Below, one piece after another: positions 6,393-14,656 of a stretch of DNA of 64,000 nucleotides. Below the pieces are notes generated by a model. That model made no database searches, was not told where the DNA came from, and was given only the letters and a program-made list of their open reading frames with translations. The DNA comes from an uncultured Christensenella sp. (GTDB lineage: Bacteria; Bacillota; Clostridia; Christensenellales; Borkfalkiaceae). Positions within the stretch are counted from its first letter, which is position 1. Every line of letters starts with the position of its first letter. The position numbers and the translations under genes are program-made. The stretch is taken from the NCBI GenBank assembly GCA_910577555.1, contig CAJTLF010000004.1, positions 1-64,000 on the forward strand, written 5' to 3'.

Positions 6393-7196
6393 ATGGATAA
6401 AATTTCTGGCAAAAAGACCGCCGTCGTAGTGGGCGGCAGCTCGGGCATAGGTTACGAAACCTGTTTAAGGCTCGTAAACCGCGGTTGGAGCGTGGTGAAT
6501 ATATCGCGTACACCCTGCAATATAGCAAAGGTAATCAACTTTGCCGCAGACGCGGCGGCGGGGTCGGCGCTGTCCGACGCAATAGCCAAAGCGGCGGAAA
6601 AGTACGATATAGCCGCGCTCGTTTACAGTGCGGGCTTCTCTATGGCGGCGCCCATAGAATACGCCGGGGAAAAGGATTACCGCTATCTCTTCGACGTAAA
6701 CTTTTTCGGCGCGTTGCAGAGTATGCAAGCGGTTATTCCGCTCTTTAAAAATAAAGGCGGCAGAATAGTTCTCGTCGGTTCGCTCGGCGGCGACGTGCCA
6801 ATCAGCTTCGACTGCTTTTATTCGTCGTCCAAAGCGGCTCTGGAAATGCTCGCCCGCGCGGCATATTGCGAGCTTAAGCCTTACGGAATACGCGTAACGG
6901 GCTTGCTTCCCGGCGGAACGGCAACCAATTTCACCAAAAAGCGCAAAGTGTATTCTGACGAAGAAAACAAGTCGTATGCGGGCGGAGTGAACAGAGCCGT
7001 CGCCGCGCTTGCAAATATGGAGCAGAGCGGTATGTCGCCCGCCGCCGTTGCGGAAATTATTTATAATCTTCTTATTTCGGAAAAGCCGCCCGTAATAAAA
7101 ACCTGCGGAGTAAAAAATACCGTATTAAGACTGGCAACGCGGATAATGCCGGAAAAGATTACACTAAAAATAAACGAAAGGACTTTCAATCAATGA
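6393..7196 (+). CDS. Short-chain dehydrogenase/reductase in the spoVA operon
   Basis: A 267-residue classical SDR. The NAD(P)-binding motif GGSSGIG is at residues 14-20, the catalytic triad is S130, Y143 and K147 (YSSSK), and 'PGGTATNF' follows. The substrate is unknown; closest in pattern to 3-oxoacyl-ACP or sphinganine-type reductases acting on acyl or lipid-like substrates. The ATG at 6393 is the only start compatible with the upstream terminator and promoter. There is no proper ribosome-binding site. Its stop overlaps a 29-codon ORF and is 75 nt before spoVAC, so it heads a forespore operon and may have a role in spore membrane or cortex metabolism (inference). Confidence 0.85.
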   Translation: MDKISGKKTAVVVGGSSGIGYETCLRLVNRGWSVVNISRTPCNIAKVINFAADAAAGSALSDAIAKAAEKYDIAALVYSAGFSMAAPIEYAGEKDYRYLFDVNFFGALQSMQAVIPLFKNKGGRIVLVGSLGGDVPISFDCFYSSSKAALEMLARAAYCELKPYGIRVTGLLPGGTATNFTKKRKVYSDEENKSYAGGVNRAVAALANMEQSGMSPAAVAEIIYNLLISEKPPVIKTCGVKNTVLRLATRIMPEKITLKINERTFNQ

Positions 7197-7282
7197 AAAA
7201 AGAGTTCGATTTATCGCGCAGGGACGAGCGCGAAAGTTTAATAAAAACCAACAAACGGGGCGGAGAGAGAAATGACAGGTAA
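7193..7282 (+). CDS. Possible 29-residue peptide between SDR and spoVAC
   Basis: ATG overlaps the SDR stop (ATGA) and is preceded by AAAGGA at about 10 nt. The ORF encodes a highly charged 29-residue peptide rich in Lys, Arg, Asp and Glu and runs 11 nt into spoVAC. It resembles no family I know. It could be a real small protein or simply a device coupling translation of SDR to spoVAC. Confidence 0.35.
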   Translation: MKKEFDLSRRDERESLIKTNKRGGERNDR

Positions 7283-7721
7283 ATCAAGCGATAACTTCAA
7301 TAAAAACTATCTTCAGTACGTAAAGACGCAAGACCCGCCAACCCAGCATTTCAAGAACTGCGCGGCGGCATTCGGCGTTGGCGGATTAATCTGCTGTATC
7401 GGTCAGTTTATCCGTTACATGCTGGAATATGCGGGACTTTCGGGGGACGAGCTTGCGGGCGCTACTTCAATCGTTCTCATTTTCTTAGGCTGTTTTTTAA
7501 CGGGACTTGGCGTGTACGACCGTATAGGCAGGTACGCGGGCGCAGGGTCTATAGTGCCGATTACGGGCTTTGCAAACAGCGTTACTTCGCCCGCTATAGA
7601 ATTTAAAACGGAGGGTTGGATATACGGCATGGCGGCAAAAATGTTCACCGTTGCAGGCGCGATTATAGTATTCGGCGTTTTTTCGGGCGTTTTAGTCGGG
7701 CTGATATATCTTTTCGTATAA
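7272..7721 (+). CDS. spoVAC: Stage V sporulation protein AC
   Basis: One of the SpoVA inner-membrane proteins that move Ca-dipicolinic acid into the forespore and release it in germination. The 149-residue protein has the family pattern: 'HFKNCAAAFGVGGLICCIGQ', then 'FLGCFLTGLGVYDRIGRYAGAGSIVPITGFANS' as separate stretches, and three to four hydrophobic segments. A GGAGAGAG ribosome-binding site precedes the ATG. It is followed immediately by spoVAD and spoVAE, the minimal C-D-E set usual in Clostridia; spoVAA, AB, AEa and AF are absent here. Confidence 0.95.
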   Translation: MTGKSSDNFNKNYLQYVKTQDPPTQHFKNCAAAFGVGGLICCIGQFIRYMLEYAGLSGDELAGATSIVLIFLGCFLTGLGVYDRIGRYAGAGSIVPITGFANSVTSPAIEFKTEGWIYGMAAKMFTVAGAIIVFGVFSGVLVGLIYLFV

Positions 7722-8717
7722 ATGAAAAAAGGCAATACTTTATTTTTTAAATCACAACCGCGCATAACTTCCTTCGCCGCAGTTTGCGGTTCCAAGGAAA
7801 AAGAAGGTATACTCGGCTCTTACGCCGACGTAACCTTAAGCGACGATATGTACGAAGAAAGCACGTTCGAAAAAGCCGAGTGCAAAATGCTGACCACGGC
7901 AATCGCTCTCGCCATCGAAAAGGGCGGCTATTCGGAAAAGGATATCGACGCGTTACTCTCGGGCGACCTTTTAAACCAGATAATATCCGCAAGCTTCGCC
8001 GCAAGGGATTATAATTTCCCCTTTTTGGGACTATATTCCGCTTGTTCGACTATGAGCGAAAGTATTCTGCTCGGCTCGGCTCTCGTAGACGGCGGGTTCG
8101 TTAAGCGCGTCGTTGCGGCTACGGGCAGTCATTTCGCTTCCGCTGAAAGACAGTACCGTTACCCGCTCGAACTCGGCTGTACCCGTCCGCCGCAGGCGCA
8201 GTGGACGGTAACGGGCGCGGGCGGTTGCGTAATATCCGCGGGCGATAAGGGTATAAGGGTTACGAGCGGCACTATGGGCAAGGTCTGCGATTACGGCGTA
8301 ACAGACGTAAACAATATGGGCGCGGCAATGGCCCCCGCCGCCGCAGATACCATAATACAGCATTTTAAAGATACGGATACCGTTCCCGAAGATTACGATT
8401 TGATTTTAACGGGCGACCTTGGCGCACTCGGTAGCAGGATAGTAAAGGACTTAGCTTGGGAAAAGGGTTTCGATATCTCGGAAAATCACGTCGATTGCGG
8501 TGAAATAGTCTATAAGGTAATAGAAAAAGAATTTCAGGGCGGCAGCGGCGCGGGTTGTTCAGCTACCGTGCTTAACTCGTATATTTTGACTAAAATGAAC
8601 GCGGGGCGGTATAAGCGGGTATTGTTTGCCGCAACGGGCGCATTGCTCTCTACCGTTTCGTCGGGGCAGGGGGAAAGTATTCCCTGCATATCGCACGCGG
8701 TCGAGCTTATGGTTTAA
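7722..8717 (+). CDS. spoVAD: Stage V sporulation protein AD
   Basis: Thiolase-fold protein of the SpoVA complex that binds dipicolinic acid. The 331-residue length matches the family. Typical segments are 'SACSTMSESILLGSALVDGG' and 'CTRPPQAQWTVTGAG' and the C-terminal 'SIPCISHAVEL'. The ATG abuts the spoVAC TAA with no spacer and no ribosome-binding site, so translation is probably coupled. No membrane segment is expected; it sits on the spore inner membrane through its SpoVA partners. Confidence 0.95.
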   Translation: MKKGNTLFFKSQPRITSFAAVCGSKEKEGILGSYADVTLSDDMYEESTFEKAECKMLTTAIALAIEKGGYSEKDIDALLSGDLLNQIISASFAARDYNFPFLGLYSACSTMSESILLGSALVDGGFVKRVVAATGSHFASAERQYRYPLELGCTRPPQAQWTVTGAGGCVISAGDKGIRVTSGTMGKVCDYGVTDVNNMGAAMAPAAADTIIQHFKDTDTVPEDYDLILTGDLGALGSRIVKDLAWEKGFDISENHVDCGEIVYKVIEKEFQGGSGAGCSATVLNSYILTKMNAGRYKRVLFAATGALLSTVSSGQGESIPCISHAVELMV

Positions 8718-8730
8718 GGGGGAATATCTT

Positions 8731-9114
8731 TTGGAAAACGAAGTTCTGGAAATATTTTTACAGTTTTTAAAGGCTTTCGCAGTGGGCGGCGGAATTTGCC
8801 TTATAGCCCAGATTATAATCAATTTTACAGACCTTACCGCGGGTAAAATACTCGTCTATTTTATGCTTGCGGGAGTTGTGTTAACGGCAATAGGCGTATA
8901 TCAGCCGCTCGTAGAGTTCGCGGGTGCGGGCGCAACCGTTCCCATTTCGGGCTTCGGTTATCTGCTTGCAAACGGAGCAATGAAGGGCGCGGAGAAAGGA
9001 TTTTTCTACGCAATCACCGGGTCGCTTACGGCGGCGAGCGCGGGCGTTACCGCGGCGGTGGTTTTCGCCTTTATTATGGCTCTGATATTCAAATCGAGAA
9101 CTAAACGCAGTTAA
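8731..9114 (+). CDS. spoVAE: Stage V sporulation protein AE
   Basis: Third SpoVA protein, 127 residues with about four membrane segments. Shares with SpoVAC the signature 'GVYQPLVEFAGAGATVPISG'. The TTG at 8731 is chosen because AAGGGGG lies 7-8 nt upstream and the product then starts 'MENEVLEIFLQFLKAFAVGG', as in the family; an upstream in-frame ATG would extend into spoVAD and is rejected. Last gene of the operon; a terminator follows. Confidence 0.93.
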   Translation: MENEVLEIFLQFLKAFAVGGGICLIAQIIINFTDLTAGKILVYFMLAGVVLTAIGVYQPLVEFAGAGATVPISGFGYLLANGAMKGAEKGFFYAITGSLTAASAGVTAAVVFAFIMALIFKSRTKRS

Positions 9115-9121
9115 TTTTACT

Positions 9122-9152
9122 AAAGGCGCGGCGATATGTCGCGCCTTTATTT
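9122..9152 (+). terminator. Terminator of the spoVA operon
   Basis: Stem AAAGGCGCG (9122-9130) / CGCGCCTTT (9140-9148), 9-nt loop, tail ATTTT, starting 8 nt after the spoVAE stop. Confidence 0.8.
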
Positions 9153-9218
9153 TGCGTATTGTCCGCTACGCTATTCTAAGTTTTTATATCAATGCCAAAT
9201 AATATATTAAAATTTAAC

Positions 9219-9247
9219 TTGATTTTTATATATACGAATGTTATAAT
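9219..9247 (+). promoter_or_regulatory. Promoter of the polysaccharide cluster
   Basis: TTGATT (9219-9224), 17-nt spacer, perfect TATAAT (9242-9247). Transcription would begin near 9254, giving a 65-nt leader. The next genes to 29759 run in the same direction with no strong terminator between them, so this may drive the whole cluster. Confidence 0.8.
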
Positions 9248-9262
9248 AGCTTATATTAATAG

Positions 9263-9298
9263 GCGAATCATGACAATAATAAAATTATGTCGGTTCGC
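9263..9298 (+). promoter_or_regulatory. Stem-loop in the 5' leader of the polysaccharide cluster
   Basis: GCGAA (9263-9267) pairs with TTCGC (9294-9298), and GAC-A-ATAA with TTATGTC inside it, giving an interrupted hairpin that fills most of the leader. No T-run follows, so it is not a simple terminator; it may stabilise the mRNA or bind a regulator. Confidence 0.4.
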
Positions 9299-9318
9299 TT
9301 TGACTCAAAGGATAAAAT

Positions 9319-10038
9319 ATGGAAGATAACGCTACGGTAACGGACTACGTTCCGAAAGCGAGAAAAGGTTTTTGCTACGGAGTATATCTCTTAGTAAAAA
9401 GATTATTCGATTTCTTTTCTTCGCTTATAGTCAGCTTAATATTGCTTTTACCCATCTTAATCGTGGCGTTCGTCATTCTGTGTAAAGATTTCGGCAGTCC
9501 ATTTTATAAGCAAAAGCGCGTCGGCAAAAAGGGTAAGCAACTCGGCGTGTGGAAATTCCGCAGTATGAAAAAAGGTGCGGACGTTCTTGAAAAAATGCTC
9601 ACTCCCGAACAGCTTGAAGAGTATAAGCGCGAGTTTAAACTCGACGACGACCCACGTCTTATAGGCTACAAGAAAGAAGGCGACGGCGCGAACGGCAAGT
9701 GCTTCGGTGCGAAAATAAGACGGACTTCAATCGACGAGCTGCCGCAGATACTGTTTAATATCTGTATTTTGGGCAATATGTCCGTGGTCGGACCCCGCCC
9801 TATGCTTGACGAAGAGCTGAACAAGTACTACACTCCCGAGCAAAAAAAATTGCTGTTGACGGCAAAGCCGGGGCTTACCGGTTATTGGCAGGCGTATGCT
9901 CGTAACAATGCTACTTACGCAAGCGGCGAACGGCAAAAAATGGAGCTATACTATATAGAACACCGTTCCGTATGGCTTGATTTAAAAATAATCTTCAAAA
10001 CCTTTTTCGGCGTTTTAAAACGCGACGGAGCAAAATAA
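9319..10038 (+). CDS. Initiating sugar-phosphate transferase (bacterial sugar transferase family)
   Basis: Transfers a sugar-1-phosphate from a nucleotide sugar to undecaprenyl phosphate, the first step of Wzx/Wzy-type repeat-unit assembly, at the inner face of the membrane. The 239-residue protein has one long hydrophobic hairpin at about residues 27-51 and the family catalytic blocks '[10 protein letters not shown]', '[10 protein letters not shown]', '[11 protein letters not shown]' and 'PGLTGYWQ'. It has only the C-terminal catalytic domain, lacking the extra N-terminal membrane domain of WbaP/WcaJ. AAAGGA precedes the start. First gene of the cluster. The sugar (galactose, glucose or an N-acetylated hexosamine) cannot be told from sequence. 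Confidence 0.93.
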   Translation: MEDNATVTDYVPKARKGFCYGVYLLVKRLFDFFSSLIVSLILLLPILIVAFVILCKDFGSPFYKQKRVGKKGKQLGVWKFRSMKKGADVLEKMLTPEQLEEYKREFKLDDDPRLIGYKKEGDGANGKCFGAKIRRTSIDELPQILFNICILGNMSVVGPRPMLDEELNKYYTPEQKKLLLTAKPGLTGYWQAYARNNATYASGERQKMELYYIEHRSVWLDLKIIFKTFFGVLKRDGAK

Positions 10039-10055
10039 AGACTAAAGAGAGACTA

Positions 10056-10952
10056 ATGAAAGGTATTATACTTGCGGGCGGCAGCGGAACCAGGCTTTAT
10101 CCGCTAACGCGCGTGACGAGCAAACAGCTATTACCTGTATACGATAAGCCCATGATATATTATCCGCTTTCCGTATTAATGAACGCGGGTATAAACGAAA
10201 TTTTAATTATTTCTACGCCCGAAGATTTGCCGAGATTTGAAAAATTATTCGGCAACGGCAGTTCGCTCGGCATCAGGATTTCTTACGCCGAACAAAAGAA
10301 GCCTGACGGCTTGGCACAGGCGTTCGTTATCGGCGAAAAGTTTATCGGTAACGATAACGTTGCCATGGTGCTTGGCGATAATATTTTTGCCGGACACGGA
10401 TTAAAAAAGAGATTGAGACAGGCAGTTCAAAACGCTGAGTCGGGCAAGGGGGCTACCGTTTTCGGTTACTACGTAGACGACCCCGAGCGCTTCGGAATTG
10501 TAGAATTTGACGGAGACGGGAAAGCAATTTCACTTGAAGAAAAACCCCTGCAACCTAAAAGTAATTACTGTGTAACCGGACTTTATTTTTATGATAACAA
10601 AGTCGTTGAGTACGCGAAAAATTTGAAACCGTCAAAGCGCGGAGAATATGAAATTACCGATTTGAATAAGATTTATCTCGCAAACGGCAATTTACACGTT
10701 GAAATTCTCGGTCAGGGCTTTACCTGGCTGGATACGGGTACACATGAAAGTTTAGTGGACGCAACTAATTTTATTAAAAACGTAGAGACGCATCAGCACA
10801 GAAAGGTTGCCTGTCTTGAAGAAATAGCATATTTAAACGGTTGGATTACGAAAGAGCAACTTACTGCCATTGCCAAACCTATGATTAACAACCAGTACGG
10901 ACGATATCTTATGGATATAATAGAAGGTAAGTTTATAGACGGGTTGTATTAA
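10056..10952 (+). CDS. rfbA: Glucose-1-phosphate thymidylyltransferase
   Basis: Makes dTDP-glucose from dTTP and glucose-1-phosphate, the first step of dTDP-L-rhamnose synthesis. The 298-residue protein has the nucleotidyltransferase signature '[11 protein letters not shown]' at residues 8-18, '[14 protein letters not shown]', '[11 protein letters not shown]' with the metal-binding Asp and '[10 protein letters not shown]'. Length is standard for RmlA. It starts 17 nt after the sugar transferase gene and is followed by rfbB, rfbD and rfbC, so the full four-step rhamnose pathway is present. Confidence 0.97.
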   Translation: MKGIILAGGSGTRLYPLTRVTSKQLLPVYDKPMIYYPLSVLMNAGINEILIISTPEDLPRFEKLFGNGSSLGIRISYAEQKKPDGLAQAFVIGEKFIGNDNVAMVLGDNIFAGHGLKKRLRQAVQNAESGKGATVFGYYVDDPERFGIVEFDGDGKAISLEEKPLQPKSNYCVTGLYFYDNKVVEYAKNLKPSKRGEYEITDLNKIYLANGNLHVEILGQGFTWLDTGTHESLVDATNFIKNVETHQHRKVACLEEIAYLNGWITKEQLTAIAKPMINNQYGRYLMDIIEGKFIDGLY

Positions 10953-10963
10953 AGGAGAAAGTT

Positions 10964-11986
10964 ATGACTATAATCGTAACGGGCGGAGCGGGTTTTATCG
11001 GCAGTAATTTTATATTTCACATGCTCGAAGTTTATCCCGAATATAGAATAGTTTGTCTTGATAAGCTTACTTACGCAGGAAATCTTTCCACTCTCGAAAA
11101 GGTAAAAGATAATAAAAATTTCAGATTTGTAAAGGCAGATATCTGCGACAGACAAGCGGTTTACAAGTTGTTTGAAGAAGAAAATCCGGATATCGTCGTC
11201 AATTTTGCTGCTGAAAGTCACGTTGACAGGAGTATAGAAACTCCGGAGATTTTTTTACAGACGAATATTATAGGCACTGCTGTCTTAATGGACGCCTGCC
11301 GTAAATACGGCATTAAACGCTATCATCAGGTATCAACGGACGAAGTTTACGGTGATTTACCACTGGACAGACCCGATTTGTTTTTCACGGAAAATACTCC
11401 GTTACACACAAGCAGCCCGTATTCAAGCTCGAAGGCTTCGGCGGACTTGCTTGTTTTGTCGTATTATCGCACTTTCGGCTTACCCGTTACAATAAGCCGT
11501 TGTTCCAATAATTACGGACCGTACCATTTTCCCGAAAAACTTATTCCGCTTATGGTTATCAACGCTCTTGCAAATAAGCCGTTGCCCGTTTACGGTGAAG
11601 GTTTAAACGTAAGAGACTGGCTGTACGTAGAAGACCACTGTCGGGCAATTGATTTGATAATTCATAATGGTCGTGTCGGAGAAGTTTACAACGTCGGCGG
11701 ACATAACGAAATGAGCAATATCGACATAGTTAAAATTATATGTAAAACGCTCGGTAAGCCGGAAAGTTTGATAACCTACGTAAGCGACAGAAAGGGACAC
11801 GACCTGCGTTACGCTATCGACCCTGAAAAAATTCACAAAGAACTCGGTTGGTTACCGGAAACTAAATTTGCCGACGGAATACAAAGAACTATTAAATGGT
11901 ATCTTGAAAACGAAAATTGGTGGAAACCTATAATTTCGGGAGAATATAGGAATTATTACGAAAAAATGTACGGGAAACGTGAATGA
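10964..11986 (+). CDS. rfbB: dTDP-glucose 4,6-dehydratase
   Basis: Second rhamnose-pathway enzyme, converting dTDP-glucose to dTDP-4-keto-6-deoxyglucose with tightly bound NAD. The 340-residue extended SDR shows GGAGFIG at residues 7-13, 'VSTDEVYGD' supplying the catalytic Asp-Glu pair, and the 'SPYSSSKASAD' YxxxK motif. AAAGGAGAAA lies 5 nt before the ATG. Its stop overlaps the start of rfbD by 4 nt. Confidence 0.97.
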   Translation: MTIIVTGGAGFIGSNFIFHMLEVYPEYRIVCLDKLTYAGNLSTLEKVKDNKNFRFVKADICDRQAVYKLFEEENPDIVVNFAAESHVDRSIETPEIFLQTNIIGTAVLMDACRKYGIKRYHQVSTDEVYGDLPLDRPDLFFTENTPLHTSSPYSSSKASADLLVLSYYRTFGLPVTISRCSNNYGPYHFPEKLIPLMVINALANKPLPVYGEGLNVRDWLYVEDHCRAIDLIIHNGRVGEVYNVGGHNEMSNIDIVKIICKTLGKPESLITYVSDRKGHDLRYAIDPEKIHKELGWLPETKFADGIQRTIKWYLENENWWKPIISGEYRNYYEKMYGKRE

Positions 11987-12852
11987 AAGTATTGGTTACC
12001 GGAGTTAAGGGTCAGCTCGGTTTCGACGTCGTCAACGAATTGAATAAACGCGGACATGTAGCCGTAGGCTTAGACGTAACCGAAATGGATATAACCGATG
12101 CGGAAAGCGTTTTAAAAGTTATAGGTGAAGTCGCACCGCAGGCAGTAGTTCATTGCGCGGCATGGACGGCTGTGGATGCGGCGGAAGAAAAAGAAAACGT
12201 CTCCAAAGTTCATAAGGTAAACGTCGTCGGGACACAAAATATTGCAAACGAATGTAAAAAACTCGGTTGTAAATTGCTTTATTTATCAACAGATTACGTA
12301 TTTGACGGGAAAGGCAACGAGCCTTGGAAACCGGATTGTAAAAATTTTAAGCCGCTTAACGTTTACGGTCAGACTAAACTTGAAGGTGAATTTGCAGTAG
12401 CTAATACCATAGATAATTATTTTATAATCCGCATAGCTTGGGTATTTGGTAAAAACGGCAATAATTTTATAAAAACGATGCTCAAAGCCGGTAAAAAATA
12501 CGATTCCGTGCGTGTTGTCAGCGACCAGATAGGAACCCCTACTTATACTTACGATTTAGCCCGATTATTGGTCGATATGGTTGAAAGCGATAAATACGGC
12601 TATTATCACGCCACGAACGAAGGCGGATACGTCAGTTGGTATGAGTTTGCAAAAGAAATTTTCAAACAGGCGGGTTACGAGACGAACGTAATCTCCGTCA
12701 CCACGGCTGAATACGGATTGTCCAAAGCGGCGCGTCCGTTTAACAGCAGATTAGATAAGAGTAAACTTAAAGAAAACGGATTTAAACCTTTACCCACTTG
12801 GAAAGACGCACTTGCCAGATATTTAAAGGAAATAAATTATGGGGCAGATTAA
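11983..12852 (+). CDS. rfbD: dTDP-4-dehydrorhamnose reductase
   Basis: Final step to dTDP-L-rhamnose, NAD(P)H-dependent. The 289-residue SDR has 'GVKGQLG' at residues 7-13, 'STDYVFDG' and 'YGQTKLEGE' with the catalytic Tyr and Lys, and 'DQIGTPTYT'. It overlaps rfbB by 4 nt (ATGA) and rfbC by 14 nt, so the three are translationally linked. Gene order A-B-D-C differs from the enterobacterial B-D-A-C, but the enzymes are the same. Confidence 0.96.
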   Translation: MKVLVTGVKGQLGFDVVNELNKRGHVAVGLDVTEMDITDAESVLKVIGEVAPQAVVHCAAWTAVDAAEEKENVSKVHKVNVVGTQNIANECKKLGCKLLYLSTDYVFDGKGNEPWKPDCKNFKPLNVYGQTKLEGEFAVANTIDNYFIIRIAWVFGKNGNNFIKTMLKAGKKYDSVRVVSDQIGTPTYTYDLARLLVDMVESDKYGYYHATNEGGYVSWYEFAKEIFKQAGYETNVISVTTAEYGLSKAARPFNSRLDKSKLKENGFKPLPTWKDALARYLKEINYGAD

Positions 12853-13438
12853 GGTAACTAAAGCGCCTATAAAAGGACTGTATATTATAGAACCCGCTGT
12901 TCACGGCGACAGCCGCGGATATTTTATGGAAACGTATAATAAACGAGATATGGAAGAAGCGGGATTAAATATGAACTTCGTTCAGGATAATCAGAGTATG
13001 TCCGTAAAAGGCGTTTTACGCGGGCTTCATTTCCAGAAACAATACCCGCAAGGGAAGCTCGTCCGTGTTATTAAAGGTAAAGTTTATGACGTAGCCGTGG
13101 ATTTGCGAAAAGATAGCGAAACGTACGGCAAATGGTACGGAGTGGAGCTATCTGAAGAAAATAAAAAGCAGTTTTATATTTCGGAAGGCTTTGCTCACGG
13201 ATTTTTGGTTTTAAGCGAAACTGCGGAATTCTGCTACAAAGTCACGGATTTTTATCATCCGGGCGACGAAGGCGGTCTTGCGTGGAACGACCCGTCCATC
13301 GGTATAGATTGGGGAGTTAAAGGCGAGTATAACGGTACGGCTTGCTCTTCAGGCTATACTTTGCCTGACGGCACGCCGTTAATACTTTCGGACAAAGACG
13401 AAAAGTGGCTTAATTTAAAGGATACTTTTAAGTATTAA
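12839..13438 (+). CDS. rfbC: dTDP-4-dehydrorhamnose 3,5-epimerase
   Basis: Third step of the rhamnose pathway, inverting C3 and C5 of the 4-keto sugar. The 199-residue cupin enzyme shows 'HGDSRGYFMET', 'GVLRGLHFQ' with the catalytic base His, 'VYDVAVDLRK' and 'GFAHGFLVLSE'. AAAGGA before the ATG lies within rfbD. It is the last gene before the 438-bp low-GC gap that separates the rhamnose block from the glycosyltransferase block. Confidence 0.96.
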   Translation: MGQIKVTKAPIKGLYIIEPAVHGDSRGYFMETYNKRDMEEAGLNMNFVQDNQSMSVKGVLRGLHFQKQYPQGKLVRVIKGKVYDVAVDLRKDSETYGKWYGVELSEENKKQFYISEGFAHGFLVLSETAEFCYKVTDFYHPGDEGGLAWNDPSIGIDWGVKGEYNGTACSSGYTLPDGTPLILSDKDEKWLNLKDTFKY

Positions 13439-13591
13439 TTTTATCAGTTAAAAATCTTGCAAATATATATAGATTTTTTAATTATTCAAAAATATTAAAT
13501 CGAAAATAGAAAAGAAAGGATATGATATTAAGTAGATTGATTTAGTGGTAGAAACAGTATATAATTTGTTCAAAGTGCTCTCTTAAGGGTT

Positions 13592-13864
13592 AAGAAGAGT
13601 GTATTAAAAAATTTTATTAGACGATATTTAGAAGAAATAACTGAGTTTGTAGCTGATAAACAATATGAATATATTGTTGTTATAAACGGTTAAGTTTTGA
13701 AGGAAGATTTTTTGTATAAGCTACGATTAATTCAGAGTAACGCGACGTTTGTTTTAAATATTCGGGACGCTTTAAGCGATTTTCCAAAGATTGCTAAAAT
13801 GTTTTGATAAATTTCTTCTTTCGATATTAACGAATGTCGAATTGTATGCTTTCAAACGTATTTA
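13592..13864 (+). pseudogene. Decayed glycosyltransferase-like gene remnant
   Basis: This lies inside the only protein-free gap above 300 bp in the window (13439-13876). One frame reads a continuous protein-like sequence: 'FIRRYLEEITEFVADKQYEY', then 'IVVING', a TAA at 13691, 'VLKEDFLYKLRLIQSNATFV' and 'LNIRDALSDFPKIAKMF', two more stops at 13805-13810, then 'ISSFDINE'. From recall, this order resembles bacterial polysaccharide-biosynthesis glycosyltransferases with a 'yDyIfvIkGE.L' block, a 'fiLylWDS' block and a 'SFD..D' block; the first stop would replace the Glu codon (GAA to TAA). The 5' part (13515-13590) looks frameshifted. No other signal is seen in the gap. Confidence 0.55.
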
Positions 13865-13876
13865 TGGAATATTTCA

Positions 13877-14641
13877 ATGAAAAATATAAAAATTATTATT
13901 GCAACACATAAGAATTACAAAATGCCAAATGACGGGTTGTATTTACCCTTGCAAGTAGGCGCGGAAGGGAAACCTGATATTGGATATCAGACAGATAATA
14001 CAGGCGAAAATATATCGAAAAAGAATCCGTATTATTGTGAGTTGACAGGATTGTATTGGGCTTGGAAAAATCTCGATTGCGATTATTTGGGACTTGCTCA
14101 TTATAGAAGACATTTTAAAGGGAAATCATTTCCATTTAAAGAAAAGTTCAAAAGTATTTTAACTGAACCGCAGTTAGAAAAGAAATTAAAAAAATGCGAT
14201 GTTTTGTTGCCTAAGAAGCGCCATTATTATATTGAAACAAACAGAAGCCAGTATTTACATGCACATCATGAAATCGGACTCATCGAAACAGAAAATATAA
14301 TAAAAAAATATTATCCAGACTATTTAGATTCCTGGAATAGAGTGATGAAAAAAAAATCAGGTCACCGTTTCAATATGTTTATCATGAAGAAAACGTTGGC
14401 TGACAAATATTGCCTGTGGCTATTCGACATATTGGAAAAGGTAGAAGAAAGAATAGATTTATCCGAATGGGATAAGTCTGAACAAAGGGTGTTTGGTTAC
14501 CTGTCGGAGCGTTTGCTGGACGTGTGGCTGGATAAAAATAATATAGATTATAAAGATATTAAGTATATGTTTATGGAAAAACAGATTTGGATAAAAAAAG
14601 GTTGGAATTTTATTAGAAGAAAATTCAAAGCAAAATCTTAA
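13877..14641 (+). CDS. DUF4422-domain glycosyltransferase
   Basis: A 254-residue protein of the DUF4422 family found in capsule and exopolysaccharide clusters and thought to be glycosyltransferases. It shows the N-terminal 'IKIIIATHKNYKMP', then 'YCELTGLYWAWKNL', 'YLGLAHYRRHF' and 'SEQRVFGYLSERLL', all typical. It has no membrane segment, so it is cytoplasmic or peripheral. No ribosome-binding site is obvious before the ATG. It is clearly more A+T-rich than the rhamnose genes upstream, suggesting a separate origin. Donor and acceptor sugars are unknown. Confidence 0.85.
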   Translation: MKNIKIIIATHKNYKMPNDGLYLPLQVGAEGKPDIGYQTDNTGENISKKNPYYCELTGLYWAWKNLDCDYLGLAHYRRHFKGKSFPFKEKFKSILTEPQLEKKLKKCDVLLPKKRHYYIETNRSQYLHAHHEIGLIETENIIKKYYPDYLDSWNRVMKKKSGHRFNMFIMKKTLADKYCLWLFDILEKVEERIDLSEWDKSEQRVFGYLSERLLDVWLDKNNIDYKDIKYMFMEKQIWIKKGWNFIRRKFKAKS

Positions 14642-14656
14642 AAAGGCTTAAATATA

